Shown: positions 16,668 to 25,413 of the stretch, piece after piece
Layout: each line of letters starts with the position of its first letter
How positions within the stretch are numbered: the first letter of the stretch is position 1
Source: Acidobacteriota bacterium
GTDB lineage: Bacteria; Acidobacteriota; Terriglobia; Terriglobales; Acidobacteriaceae
Length of the DNA stretch: 43,363 nt
Assembly (NCBI GenBank): GCA_021785495.1
Contig: JAJYFB010000010.1
Coordinates: 1-43,363 of the forward strand
Direction of reading: 5' to 3'
Translations under genes and position numbers: made by a program
The notes under the pieces: model-generated
Told to the model about the DNA's origin: nothing
Database searches by the model: none
Seen by the model: only the letters and a program-made list of their open reading frames with translations

Positions 16668-16735
16668 GCCAATGAATTCCCTTCCTGTTCCGGTGAAGTC
16701 AACTTACGCCGGGAGGCCGCGGCGACCGGCTTCGG

Positions 16736-17938
16736 CTACTCGGCCGAGGCATCGCCGGGAGGTTCCGGCGGCGCCGCATCCGCTGTGCGGTTTGCCTGCG
16801 GGGCGCGATGCGCCTCCCAGATTTGCCAAAGCGGACCGCGCGTGATGAGAAAGCGATAGAACCCGACAACGGCGGCCGTGTTGAGCAGGAGCAGCGCACC
16901 GATGGGCGCGCCAATCCGGTCAATCAGCGGAAGGCGCGTGGTCAGGCTGGCCAGCGCGATCAAAAGCACGAGCAATTGAAGGCCGGCCAGCGCGGCGTAG
17001 AAGTGCGAGCCGCCGGCCAGAAACATGGAGGCGAGCAGCGCCGAAAGAATCAGGTACGGAACAAAAAGACGCAGGATTTTGTGGGAAAAAAGCTGAAAGA
17101 AGACGCGATTGCGCGGACTCAGCACCCAGGGCGCCATCTGCATGAGCTGAAAGTTGCCGGCCAGGGTGCGCACCTTGCGATGAAACTCGTCGCCGGTTTT
17201 CTTCGGCCACTCGTCGTAGACGTAGGCGCGGGGTTCGAGCACGGAGCGGTAGCCCTGGCGAATGATCGAGAGCGGCTGGAACATGTCGTCCAGAATGATG
17301 CCCTCCGGCTGCGGGACGGCGAGCGAGCGGCGCACGGCGTAGAAGCCTCCATAGACGCCGACCGGCGAGTCGTAGCTGGCCTCGCACTTGCGAATCCATT
17401 GCTCGTAGCGCCAGTAGAGGCCGCCGACCGCGCCGGCCACGGGCTGGTGCCTGTCGTCGACCAGAACCAGCTCGCCAGCTACGCAGCCGACCTTGGGATC
17501 GGCGAAGCGGTTCATCAGGCTCTGGATGGCCCCCGGCGCGATGCGCGGGCGAATATCGACGAAGAGCAGCATCTCGGCCGTCGCCGCCCTCATGCCGGCG
17601 TTGAGGGCGACCGCCTTGCCGCAGTGCTCGTCGAGCACGATCGTCTGGAGGCGCGGATCGGAGAGGCTGGTGAGAAATTCAGCGCTGCCGTCGGTCGATC
17701 CGTCGGAAACCACGATGATTTCTTCGACGTTGGGATAGTCCAGTTGGAAGAGGTGGTGCATCTTCCAGGGAAGATGCGCCATGCCGTTGCGCACCGCGAG
17801 CACAATGCTGACGCCGGGGCGGATGGGCGCAACCGAAGAATGCCGTTTGAGCCACCGGGCGCAAGCCCACATGACCAGTGGATACCCGATGTAGGCATAG
17901 AACACGATGCCCAGGGAGATCCACAGTGCGGCTTTCAT
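16736..17938 (-). CDS. Membrane glycosyltransferase family 2
   Basis: 400 residues from the ATG at 17938, which overlaps the stop of the sugar transferase (ATGA). One N-terminal membrane helix precedes a GT2 domain: 'VSIVLAVRNG', 'IIVVSDGSTDGS' (nucleotide-sugar binding), 'GKAVALNAGM', and 'LLFVDIRPRI' in the place of the usual DxD, then 'GIILDDMFQPL' with the acceptor-site acidic pair. Three or four membrane helices follow from about residue 280. The architecture resembles processive or repeat-unit GT2 enzymes of exopolysaccharide loci. The D-x-R form is seen in some of this subfamily, so activity is likely kept. The C-terminal tail is Pro/Ala-rich. Confidence 0.9.
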   Translation of the reverse strand: MKAALWISLGIVFYAYIGYPLVMWACARWLKRHSSVAPIRPGVSIVLAVRNGMAHLPWKMHHLFQLDYPNVEEIIVVSDGSTDGSAEFLTSLSDPRLQTIVLDEHCGKAVALNAGMRAATAEMLLFVDIRPRIAPGAIQSLMNRFADPKVGCVAGELVLVDDRHQPVAGAVGGLYWRYEQWIRKCEASYDSPVGVYGGFYAVRRSLAVPQPEGIILDDMFQPLSIIRQGYRSVLEPRAYVYDEWPKKTGDEFHRKVRTLAGNFQLMQMAPWVLSPRNRVFFQLFSHKILRLFVPYLILSALLASMFLAGGSHFYAALAGLQLLVLLIALASLTTRLPLIDRIGAPIGALLLLNTAAVVGFYRFLITRGPLWQIWEAHRAPQANRTADAAPPEPPGDASAE

Positions 17939-19311
17939 CGCGCGCCCCTTCCCAGCAGGATGGTCTTGACCGTCTCGAAAACGATGAGCAGATCGAGGCC
18001 TAATGACAGATGCTTGACATAGTAAAGATCGTACTCCAGTTTCCGTTTGGCCTCTTCCAGGCTGGCGCCGTAATGATACCGCACCTGGGCCCAGCCCGTA
18101 ATGCCGGGCCGGACCATGTGACGCAGATCGTAGAAGGGAATCTCTCTGGCCAGCCAGCCGACGAACTCGGGCCGCTCCGGCCGGGGACCGACGAAACTCA
18201 TGTCGCCGCGGATCACGTTCCACAACTGGGGAATCTCATCGAGCCGCCACTGGCGCATGAATTTGCCGATCGCGGTCACGCGCGCGTCGTTGGCCGTGGC
18301 CCATTGGGCGCCGCCGGCTTCGGCGTCATTGCGCATGGTGCGGAACTTGACGAGGGTGAACGGGCGGCCGTGACGGCCGACGCGCACCTGACGGAAAAAG
18401 ATGGGGCCAGGCGACGAAAGCCGCACCGCCAGCAGGATGAGCGGGAGCAGCGGCAGGCAGACCAGCAGGCCGGCCAGCGCAATGCCGAAGGAGATCAGCC
18501 GCCGGAGAACGTGCTTGACGAGACCCATCTGGAAGCCTTCGGTAAAGATCAGGCTGCTGGGCTTCAATCCCTCCAGCGGCAGCTTGCCTTCGAGCCGCTC
18601 GACGAGCGCATGGGCCTCGTCGATGATCCAACCCTTGTAGCGCAGATCCAGCAGTTCGCGCAGCGGCATGGCTCCGCGCCGGTCCTCGATGGCCACAATT
18701 ACGCGATCGACATGTGCGCCAAGCGCGGTCAGGGCGTTCAGTTCGGCGGCATAATCGGCAGGATCGCCCGCAGAGCCCACGCCCAGGCTTTCCTGCGGAA
18801 TCACTTCCATGCCGGCGTCGCGCCGTGTGCGCAGCAGCTCGATGGTGAACGCGGCGCGCTCGCCGTGGCCCAGAACGTACACCTTCTCCCGCAGCGCGGG
18901 AAGATGGCACACCCACTCGTAGATCGACCGCCAGGCCGGCAGTGTCACGGCGAGCATCGCCACGCCGGCGGCAAAGACGTTGCGCTGAAACTCGAACTGC
19001 GGATCCCAATAGAGAATCGCGGCCAGGACGAAGGAAAGCGCGCCCAGAACCAGAAACAGGCGAAAATAAATCTCCGAGCCGCCGGAGATATGCTGCGGCT
19101 CGTAGAGGTCGAAGTAGTAGGTCAGCAGCAGCACGAAGACCGTCAGGGCGGCGATCTTCAGCAGGCCACCCTCGTACAGGAGCGGAATCCAGGGATCGGG
19201 CCCCAACAAAAGAAAGGCGGCAAGCAGAAACGACCCGGCCACCAGGGGAACCTCGCCGAGCAGACGGACGACCGTGCGTGTCGAATAATAAACGTTGAAG
19301 ATCCGGATCAT
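17935..19311 (-). CDS. Polyprenyl-phosphate sugar-1-phosphate transferase of the exosortase/EPS type
   Basis: 458 residues. About four N-terminal membrane helices and a nucleotide-binding-like middle ('KVYVLGHGERAAFTIELLRTRRDAG') precede the catalytic bacterial sugar transferase domain: 'LSSPGPIFFRQVRVGRHGRPFTLVKFRTMRNDAE', 'FMRQWRLDEIPQLWNVIRGDMSFVGPRPERPEFV', 'VRPGITGWAQVRYHYG' and 'LEYDLYYVKHLSLGLDLLIVFETVKTIL'. It starts polymer synthesis by loading the first sugar phosphate on undecaprenyl phosphate. The layout matches the sugar transferase subfamily seen in PEP-CTERM/exosortase loci. Start overlaps the stop of the BY-kinase gene by four bases, and its end overlaps the GT2 start, so translation is coupled through all three. 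Confidence 0.93.
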   Translation of the reverse strand: MIRIFNVYYSTRTVVRLLGEVPLVAGSFLLAAFLLLGPDPWIPLLYEGGLLKIAALTVFVLLLTYYFDLYEPQHISGGSEIYFRLFLVLGALSFVLAAILYWDPQFEFQRNVFAAGVAMLAVTLPAWRSIYEWVCHLPALREKVYVLGHGERAAFTIELLRTRRDAGMEVIPQESLGVGSAGDPADYAAELNALTALGAHVDRVIVAIEDRRGAMPLRELLDLRYKGWIIDEAHALVERLEGKLPLEGLKPSSLIFTEGFQMGLVKHVLRRLISFGIALAGLLVCLPLLPLILLAVRLSSPGPIFFRQVRVGRHGRPFTLVKFRTMRNDAEAGGAQWATANDARVTAIGKFMRQWRLDEIPQLWNVIRGDMSFVGPRPERPEFVGWLAREIPFYDLRHMVRPGITGWAQVRYHYGASLEEAKRKLEYDLYYVKHLSLGLDLLIVFETVKTILLGRGAR

Positions 19312-20288
19312 TCCGCTTCCTGCTGCGCGTTTTCCGCTTCCGCTGCCGTTTTTTTGTCCTTCTTTCCGTAGTAATAGTAGTCGTAGTACGACTCGCGGCG
19401 CGGAGGATTCTTGATGTCGTTAAGCACGATGCCCAGAATGTGCGCATTGGCAAAGCTCGCTTGGGCGCGCTGCGCGACTTCGAAGGTGGTTTGCGCTCCG
19501 CGCGCCACCAGAATCACGCCATCCGCCACACGGGCCAGATCCACTGCATCGGCGAAAACCAGAGCCGGTGGCGTGTCGATGAGGATCCAGTCGAACGACG
19601 AGGCCGCGCTGGTGAGCAGCGCCTCCACGCGACGGCTGTTGATCAGTTCCGAAGCGTTCTCGTGCTGCGTTCCCGTCGGGATGAAAGTGAGATTGGCCAG
19701 CGACGGCGCTTCGCCGCTGCCGGAGTCCGCCGCCGGCTCGCATCGCTGCATGACCGCATGCAGCGGCTCGCGTCCGGAAAGATAGTCCGCAAGGCCGATC
19801 TCGTTGGGCGCCCCGAGCAAGAAATTGAGCGAGGGACGCCGCAGGTCGCCGTCGATGAGCAAAATGCGATTGTTGTTGTTGCGGGCCAGACTCATGGCCA
19901 GATTGGCCGTTACAAAGCTCTTGCCCTCGGACGGCATGCCGCTGGAAACCAGAAGGGTTTTGAGCGGCATCTCCTTGCGCGCCTGATAGAGATGCGAGCG
20001 CAGGCCGCGAAACTGCTCCAGCCCGCGTCCGCGCTTTTCGAGCGCTGGAAACGAGGCGCGCACGATGTTCCAGGAGAACAAGGGGACAGCGGCGATGCCG
20101 GCAAACTCCTCTTCCGGCGGGAGTTCCAGAGGCAACTCGCCGGCCGTCGGCAGGGGCAATTCATGGGGCGCCGTCACCGGGGCTTCGCCGAGAACGGGCA
20201 TGGCCTCCTGGTCTGCGGGCGCAAACGGCTGTTGCTTCCGCTCGCGCTCGCGCTCGGCGCGCAAAAGAGCTTCGTAGATATAACTCAT
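19308..20288 (-). CDS. BY-kinase (CpsD/CapB/EpsB-like) for polysaccharide chain control
   Basis: 326 residues. The kinase core shows Walker A 'SGMPSEGKS', Walker A' 'ILLIDGDLRRPS' and Walker B 'FDWILIDTPPALVFADA'. The tail has a cluster of six tyrosines within nine residues ('ESYYDYYYYGKKDKK'), the autophosphorylation site of bacterial tyrosine kinases. The N-terminus 'MSYIYEALLRAERERERKQ' is typical of the exosortase-associated kinase group. It works with the separate Wzz protein encoded upstream in the operon (21220-22740). ATGA overlaps on both sides show tight coupling to the ATPase gene and the sugar transferase gene. Domain order and length are normal for the split (kinase-only) form. 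Confidence 0.92.
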   Translation of the reverse strand: MSYIYEALLRAERERERKQQPFAPADQEAMPVLGEAPVTAPHELPLPTAGELPLELPPEEEFAGIAAVPLFSWNIVRASFPALEKRGRGLEQFRGLRSHLYQARKEMPLKTLLVSSGMPSEGKSFVTANLAMSLARNNNNRILLIDGDLRRPSLNFLLGAPNEIGLADYLSGREPLHAVMQRCEPAADSGSGEAPSLANLTFIPTGTQHENASELINSRRVEALLTSAASSFDWILIDTPPALVFADAVDLARVADGVILVARGAQTTFEVAQRAQASFANAHILGIVLNDIKNPPRRESYYDYYYYGKKDKKTAAEAENAQQEAE

Positions 20289-21217
20289 CGCGCACTGTCC
20301 TCCGGTTCGTCAAGCGGTCCGTGAAAGGGGGTCATGAACTGCGAAATCGCTTGGTCCGGCCCGTGGTCTCCCCGTTGGCCGGCGTGTCCGGTAGAAAGCA
20401 CGAACGATTGCTGGTCGAGATTGAGTTCTTCGCTCACGGTGTCGATGATCTTCGGAGAGATGGGCAGCGACTCGCCGGCATAGGCGCAGAGCATGGCGTG
20501 CTCGCAGATCAGGTTGATCAGGCGCGGAATGCCTTTGGCGATGGCGTGGACGCGCTGCATCGCAGCGGGCGTGAACAGGGGCTGCATCGCGCCGGCGATG
20601 CGCAGCCGCTCGGAGATGTAGATGGGCGTCTGCGCGGCGGTCAGCGGATGCGTCTTGCACCAGACCGCGATGCGCTGCCGCAACTGGCGGACGCGCGCAT
20701 CCTGCAGCTTCTGTTCCAGCTCGGGCTGGCCGGAGAGCACAATCTGCAGCAGCTTGTCCGAGGAGGTCTCCAGATTCGTCAGCAGGCGAATCTCTTCGAG
20801 CAGTTCCCAGGAGAGGTTCTGCGCCTCGTCGACGGCGATCACGCACAGGCCGCCCTCGCGATAGCGCTCGATCATCCAGCGGTTCAGCTCGATCAACATG
20901 CCGGCCTTGGTGCGCCGCTCGATGGGAATGCCGAACTCGGTAAGCACAAATTCGAGAAAATCGTTGACATCGAGGCGCGGGTTGAAGACGAAGGCCGAGG
21001 AGACGCGCACCTTGACGAAGGTGCCGAGGACCGCCTTGAGCAGCGTCGTCTTGCCTGTGCCCACTTCGCCGGTCAGGACGACAAAGCCGCGACGCGAGGC
21101 GATTCCGTATTGCAGCGAGGCCAGTGTCTCGCGAATCTGCGGCAACAGGCACAGAAAGCGCGGATCCGGGCTGGTTCCGAAGGGCGAGGCGCGAAGACCG
21201 AAGTTCTTTTCGTACAT
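20285..21217 (-). CDS. ExeA-like AAA ATPase of the exosortase/EPS locus
   Basis: 310 residues, with Walker A GEVGTGKT at 50-57, Walker B 'GLCVIAVDEAQNLSWELLEEIRLLTNLET', and the sensor region 'LQIVLSGQPELEQKL'. The start 'MYEKNFGLRASPFGTSPDPRFLCLLPQIRETLASLQYGI' is the standard opening of the ExeA-type ATPases found beside exosortase genes. The biochemical role in these loci is not established. Likely cytoplasmic, lacking the C-terminal peptidoglycan-binding part of ExeA itself. Two bases separate it from the stop of wzz, and it overlaps the kinase start. Confidence 0.92.
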   Translation of the reverse strand: MYEKNFGLRASPFGTSPDPRFLCLLPQIRETLASLQYGIASRRGFVVLTGEVGTGKTTLLKAVLGTFVKVRVSSAFVFNPRLDVNDFLEFVLTEFGIPIERRTKAGMLIELNRWMIERYREGGLCVIAVDEAQNLSWELLEEIRLLTNLETSSDKLLQIVLSGQPELEQKLQDARVRQLRQRIAVWCKTHPLTAAQTPIYISERLRIAGAMQPLFTPAAMQRVHAIAKGIPRLINLICEHAMLCAYAGESLPISPKIIDTVSEELNLDQQSFVLSTGHAGQRGDHGPDQAISQFMTPFHGPLDEPEDSAR

Positions 21218-21219
21218 GA

Positions 21220-22740
21220 TTACCCGCGCGCGCTTTCCGCCGGAGCCGCCGCTCCGGCAAAGTCCGCCTTGCCCTCCGCATCCCTGGCCAGGGTGGGTAC
21301 ATCGTTGACATGCGAAAGCACGGCGAGCGTTGGCAGTTTGGTGAACGCCCAGACGTCCAGTTCCGTGCGCAACGTCGTATCGCGATACTCGAGCAGGGCG
21401 GCGATCAGCAGCCCCAGAGCCAGACCTGCGGCCAGTCCGGCGGCGGCAAATTTGGGGCGGCTGGGAAAAGACGGCGAATCGGGCAGGTTCGGCGGATCCA
21501 TCACGCGGAACTGCTCCCCCTCCTGGCGCTGTTCGAGAGCCATCGCCATCGAGGATTCGTTCATCTTCTTCAGCAGGCTGTTATAAAACTCCAGGGCGAT
21601 GTCGTGATCGCGTGTGACTTTTTTGTATTCCTCTTCGACAATGGGACTCGATTCGATGCGCGACTCGTAGCTCTGAATCTGCTGCTTGATCTTGTCCTGC
21701 TCCTGCTTGCCGACGACGATGGCCCGCTGCACGGCCTTCAGTTGAGCCAGCGATTGCGCAAGCTGCGGGGATTCGGAGGAAGAATTGGCGGCAGCCGGCT
21801 TGGCGGCTGCGGCTGCGGCGGTGGGCGCATGCGCCATCGCGGCCCGCAGTTCGCTGATCCTCCGGTTCACCTCGCGCACATCCGGATAATCCGGCGTGTA
21901 CTGCGCTTCCAGGCTCTTCTTCTGGGCTTCCAGCGCCTGAAGTTCCTTCAACTGCTCGCTGGGCGAAACTGGATTTCCGCCCGTGTCGCTGCCGGCGTCA
22001 TGCACATCGCGCTTGATGGCCGCAATGTTGGCCTCGATGAAGGTTTCATTCTCTCCCAGCCGTTCGAGCGATTGTGTGGAGGCGTCCAGTTGCCGCGTCA
22101 GCGCCTCGAGCGTGCCTTCGTTGGAGGATTGCTGATCCGGGAGCCGGCCGAGATACTTGCTCTCGAACTCCGCCAGTTTGGCATCCTGTGCGTCCAGATT
22201 GGCCTTGGCGTCGGCCAGTTGCTGCTTGAGAAACTCCGTGGTGCCCTCGGCGGTCTGCTCGCGGGCGTCCAGGTTCTCGCTGACAAACATCGAGGTGATC
22301 TCGCCGCAGACCTGCTGGGCGGTGTGCGGGTCGGAGAACTCGAAGGTGATGTAAAACCCGGCGCGGGCGCCGGCCGTCACCGGCTTGACCTGAATCGCGG
22401 TGCGCGTGGCGGCGACGCGCGAGTCCATGTCCGCGCCTTTGCCCGCGAAGAGGTTGAAGCGCTGGATGATCGGCTCCAGCCGGGTGCGGCTCAGAATCTG
22501 CTCGCGCAGCGAGGCCAGCCGTTCGCCCAGATCTTCGGTGAGAATCGGCGTCACGTAATCGGTGGGCACCCGCTGCTGCTCGATCAGCACCAGCGTCTGC
22601 GAGGTGTAGCGCGGAGCAATCCAGTAGGTCAGGGCGATGGCCGTGCCCAGGCACACCACAACGCAGACGAGCATCAGCCAGAACCTGCGCTTGAAGATGT
22701 CCACATAGTCGCGCGTTGTCAATTCGCGATGCCCGAGCAT
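21220..22740 (-). CDS. Wzz-type chain-length determinant (PCP co-polymerase)
   Basis: 506 residues from the ATG at 22740, which has a near-perfect AAGGAGGCGT site before it. Residues ~18-40 form the first membrane helix ('RRFWLMLVCVVVCLGTAIALTYWIAPRYTSQTLVLIEQQRVP') leading into the Wzz domain. A long coiled-coil periplasmic region follows (~170-390), then 'VMDPPNLPDSPSFPSRPKFAAAGLAAGLALGLLIAALLEYRD', the Pro-rich second membrane segment. It controls polymer length together with the BY-kinase. No kinase domain is fused. Lies between the outer-membrane barrel gene and the ATPase gene. The Ala-rich stretch near residue 320 is low-complexity. Confidence 0.93.
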   Translation of the reverse strand: MLGHRELTTRDYVDIFKRRFWLMLVCVVVCLGTAIALTYWIAPRYTSQTLVLIEQQRVPTDYVTPILTEDLGERLASLREQILSRTRLEPIIQRFNLFAGKGADMDSRVAATRTAIQVKPVTAGARAGFYITFEFSDPHTAQQVCGEITSMFVSENLDAREQTAEGTTEFLKQQLADAKANLDAQDAKLAEFESKYLGRLPDQQSSNEGTLEALTRQLDASTQSLERLGENETFIEANIAAIKRDVHDAGSDTGGNPVSPSEQLKELQALEAQKKSLEAQYTPDYPDVREVNRRISELRAAMAHAPTAAAAAAKPAAANSSSESPQLAQSLAQLKAVQRAIVVGKQEQDKIKQQIQSYESRIESSPIVEEEYKKVTRDHDIALEFYNSLLKKMNESSMAMALEQRQEGEQFRVMDPPNLPDSPSFPSRPKFAAAGLAAGLALGLLIAALLEYRDTTLRTELDVWAFTKLPTLAVLSHVNDVPTLARDAEGKADFAGAAAPAESARG

Positions 22741-22757
22741 ACGCCTCCTTGCTGCGT

Positions 22758-24041
22758 TCAGTGCCTGAGATGAATCGGCTGGGGAGTGAACCCGACGCCA
22801 AAGCTGACCACCTGCCACAGGCTGGTTAAGAGATTCGAGGAGGCCGGAACGTTGGAAGATGCGGTCTGATCCGTCGCCGTGTAATTGGCGTAGACGGAAA
22901 GATACCTTCCCAGGTGGCGGGTTTCCTGCGTCGAACCGTACCAGGAGTTGAAGCTGCCCTGCTGCACGCTGCCGACGCCCGGAATGTTGACCGAGGACAG
23001 GGATTTGAGCGCGCTGGTGCGCATGTAGCCGCCGGCAAATTCCATCGTGAATTGACTTCCCACCCGGTGTCCGAACTGCCGGGCGAAACTGCCGGTAAAA
23101 TCGTCCATCTCCGCGCCGTAAAAGTAGCCGCCGCCGCCTTCGATGCCGCGGCTGTAATTCAGGTTGACATTGCCGGCCTTGTAGGCGCCGGCCAGTAGGG
23201 CGTTGATGGCAAGATTGGTGGATACGGGCTCCGGCGTGTTGGCTTCAATCACCGTCCACTGCGGGCCGGCCGAGACGCTGGTCGTGATGTGGCGGGACCA
23301 GGTCCGCTGCCAGCCGCCGGAGGTCGAGTGCGTATCGACGGTAAAACCGGTTCCCGAGTAAGTGAACTGGAAAAATGCGTACTGGCCGAAGAGCGAGTCC
23401 CGCGGGTCAACCACGTGGTTTAAGCTGCCGTGGACCGTGGCTGTTTTCGTGTCCAGACCGCCGCCGTTGGGAAAGAGAAACAGGTAGTAGCCGCCGCCGC
23501 CGCTCAACGCCGTGCGCGCGGTCAGCTTGTAGCTGGCGTTGGCCGTGCTGGAGTTGCTCACCATGTTCGTATTGACCGCGAAGACCGTCTCCGTGACCGA
23601 ACCCGACGGCTGGCTGATCGACTGGCCCGTGCCCGGCTGCCCGGTAAAGCCCGTCACCGGCGTACCGCGAAAATAGCCGACGGCGTCGGCAAGCTGAAGC
23701 GACAGACGCTTGCCGGCAAATCCCTGGCTCAGCGACAGGTTTTCGTACAGTCCGGAATCGACGCCCGTGCCGGAGACCCCCCAGCCGTCGCCGGCGCCGA
23801 AAAGAATCGAGGTAGGATGACTCTGGCTGGTGGTGGAATAGCCGAAATTTCCGGAAAGATAGGCCATCTGCCCGCTCGTGCCGTTGTAAAGGTCGGCCAT
23901 CTGCGAGTAAAAAGCCGAATAGGTCAGCGTTCCGCTGATGCCCAGGTCGAGCTTGCGCGGACTGATGGCCTCGGGCGCAACCTGGGCCCGGACAGGGGCG
24001 ACGGCTCCGAAAACGATCGCTGCTAGGAGGAAGACTTTCAT
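22758..24041 (-). CDS. Outer-membrane beta-barrel protein of the EPS locus
   Basis: 427 residues with a cleavable signal peptide (MKVFLLAAIVFGAVAPVRAQ). The mature part is made of alternating short hydrophobic and polar strands rich in Gly, Ser, Thr and aromatic residues, ending 'SLWQVVSFGVGFTPQPIHLRH', which is consistent with a barrel of many strands. Exosortase-type EPS operons often encode an uncharacterised barrel at this position, between wza and wzz; it may be the outer-membrane exit route or an anchor. The gene starts 9 bases after the wza stop. I did not see enzyme motifs. Confidence 0.75.
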   Translation of the reverse strand: MKVFLLAAIVFGAVAPVRAQVAPEAISPRKLDLGISGTLTYSAFYSQMADLYNGTSGQMAYLSGNFGYSTTSQSHPTSILFGAGDGWGVSGTGVDSGLYENLSLSQGFAGKRLSLQLADAVGYFRGTPVTGFTGQPGTGQSISQPSGSVTETVFAVNTNMVSNSSTANASYKLTARTALSGGGGYYLFLFPNGGGLDTKTATVHGSLNHVVDPRDSLFGQYAFFQFTYSGTGFTVDTHSTSGGWQRTWSRHITTSVSAGPQWTVIEANTPEPVSTNLAINALLAGAYKAGNVNLNYSRGIEGGGGYFYGAEMDDFTGSFARQFGHRVGSQFTMEFAGGYMRTSALKSLSSVNIPGVGSVQQGSFNSWYGSTQETRHLGRYLSVYANYTATDQTASSNVPASSNLLTSLWQVVSFGVGFTPQPIHLRH

Positions 24042-24050
24042 CCCGTGACC

Positions 24051-24647
24051 TTATGGAACCACGACGGTGTCGCCAGCTTTGAGGGGAAGGTCGCAGGCCA
24101 GATTGCCCTGGAGCGCCTTCTTGTACTGTACTGGAATCCGCCGGCGCTTCCCGCCCTCGTCGCGCAGAATATAGATTTTCTTTTTGTTGGCGAATTCCGT
24201 CAGTCCGCCGGCGCTGCTGATGGCCTCAAGCAGGGTCATGTCGGGCGCCATCTCCACCGGGCCGGTCTTGCCCACCTCGCCGATCATGTAGATCACCTTG
24301 CTGTGAATCTGCGCCACGACCACGGAGACCACCGGATCCTGCACATAGGTTTTCAGCCCGGTGGTGATCTGTGCCGCCAGGCGAAGCGGCGTCAAGCCGG
24401 TTGCCTGCACGTCGCCCAGCAGCGGAAGGGTGATTTTGCCGTCGGGGCGGACCAGAAACGTGCCTGAGAGCGCTGGCTGCTGCCAGACGGCGATGGTCAA
24501 CTCGTCGTTGCCGCCGATGACGTACGTGTCGGCCGGGGCGGCCGGCGCTGTGGAGGCCGTCGGCTGCGCCGCGGACGGCTGGTTTTGCGCCGGGCACAGG
24601 AGCCCGGCCGCCAACAGTGCCATCGTCAGAAAAGTTCCAGTTTTCAT
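24051..24647 (-). CDS. Polysaccharide export protein, Wza/OPX family
   Basis: 199 residues from the ATG at 24647 with GGAG about 9 bases upstream. Signal peptide (MKTGTFLTMALLAAGLLCPAQ), then the polysaccharide biosynthesis/export domain ('YVIGGNDELTIAVWQQPALSGTFLVRPDGKITLPLLGDVQATGLTPLRLAAQITTGL') and one SLBB domain ('IGEVGKTGPVEMAPDMTLLEAISSAGGLTEFANKKKIYILR'). This is a short OPX protein with no C-terminal helical barrel, so it probably needs a partner for the outer membrane, such as the barrel encoded next. The Cys18 context (GLLC) is only a weak lipobox. First gene of the long minus-strand EPS operon. Confidence 0.93.
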   Translation of the reverse strand: MKTGTFLTMALLAAGLLCPAQNQPSAAQPTASTAPAAPADTYVIGGNDELTIAVWQQPALSGTFLVRPDGKITLPLLGDVQATGLTPLRLAAQITTGLKTYVQDPVVSVVVAQIHSKVIYMIGEVGKTGPVEMAPDMTLLEAISSAGGLTEFANKKKIYILRDEGGKRRRIPVQYKKALQGNLACDLPLKAGDTVVVP

Positions 24648-24800
24648 CGTTCCACTCCGCTCCGCTCCAGCCCGTTCCGGGCGAACCCGCGCCTTCCGTC
24701 CGCTTGATACTCCGCGAGGCAGACCGAACCGGACCCCCAGGGACCGGCGCCGGCACAACCAGGCTCTTTTACGGCTTAAGGCCGGGGATAGACCAACTTG

Positions 24801-24821
24801 CGCGCAGGCACACCCTGCGCG
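24801..24821. promoter_or_regulatory. Perfect 8-bp inverted repeat at the predicted EPS transcript start
   Basis: CGCGCAGG-CACAC-CCTGCGCG. With a transcription start predicted near 24825, this lies at about +4 to +24. It could be an operator or a 5'-leader hairpin. There is no T-run after it on the minus strand, so it is not a normal terminator. Confidence 0.45.
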
Positions 24822-24835
24822 TTCCTCCCTCCCGT

Positions 24836-24851
24836 AGCAACCTGAGCGCCA
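24836..24851 (-). promoter_or_regulatory. sigma-54-type promoter of the wza (EPS) operon
   Basis: Minus-strand TGGCGCTCAGGTTGCT has TGGC at -24, TTGCT at -12 and GG/GC exactly 10 bases apart. The predicted start near 24825 gives a leader of roughly 178 bases to wza. Sigma-54 control of exosortase-type EPS genes is known in other bacteria, which supports the call. Confidence 0.62.
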
Positions 24852-24925
24852 AACTCACAACCGTGGAGGGAAGAGGATTGCTGCGCTCGCTCCATGGATT
24901 CCACAAACTTTAAGTAAACAACGTT

Positions 24926-25110
24926 GAGCCACTTGCAAAATGCACGGAACGATCACGGGATTTGCAAGGGCATGACCTGAGCCGTGCCGTACTCCCCCTG
25001 GAAGGAATGGGGCGGAAGAGGCGCTGTACAACCATGAAAAAGGAAGAAAAAACAACAAAATCCGTGGAAGCAGGGGCGAAAGCCCCATTGATTTCACTCG
25101 TCTTACGGCC
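24926..25110. repeat. Degenerate copy of the dispersed palindromic element
   Basis: Begins GAGCCACTTGCAAAAT at 24926, the same end sequence as the copies at 39506 and 43255. It contains a degraded GGCATGAC/GCCGTGCC palindrome around 24970-24990 and GGGGCGAAAGCCCC at 25073-25086, followed by CATTGATTTC as in the other copies. The opposite inverted terminus is not recognisable, so the right limit is approximate. It lies in the divergent promoter region between the wza operon and the exosortase gene. Confidence 0.65.
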
Positions 25111-25385
25111 CGGCGAAAGCCATGCCCGTGTGGCAAAACCCTGCTCGGTCGAGCTTTTCAGCAGCCACTCAATGCCGGCTCATTTCGATTTCCGAGCGCC
25201 GCGGTCGACTTGTGCCGCGGTCAACTTGTGTTGCGCCCGAAAGGAAAAAATTTTCCCTCCGGCGAGGACGCGCCTTTCTCAAGGATCATCGTATCATAGG
25301 GAAAATTGCTTTTGGTTTTTACCATCCGGCCTGTTTTTTGCTCCTCCCGCCGCACGAACCCGGCTGCCTGATCCTGGTTTGCCTG

Positions 25386-25401
25386 CGGCAATCGAATTGC
25401 T
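25386..25401 (+). promoter_or_regulatory. Candidate sigma-54 promoter of the exosortase gene
   Basis: CGGCAATCGAATTGCT matches the -24/-12 pattern except for the first base (C for T), with GG and GC 10 bases apart. The start of transcription would fall near 25411, only about 3 bases before the ATG at 25414 but 24 bases before the in-frame ATG at 25435. Confidence 0.5.
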
Positions 25402-25413
25402 CAATTATCCTCA

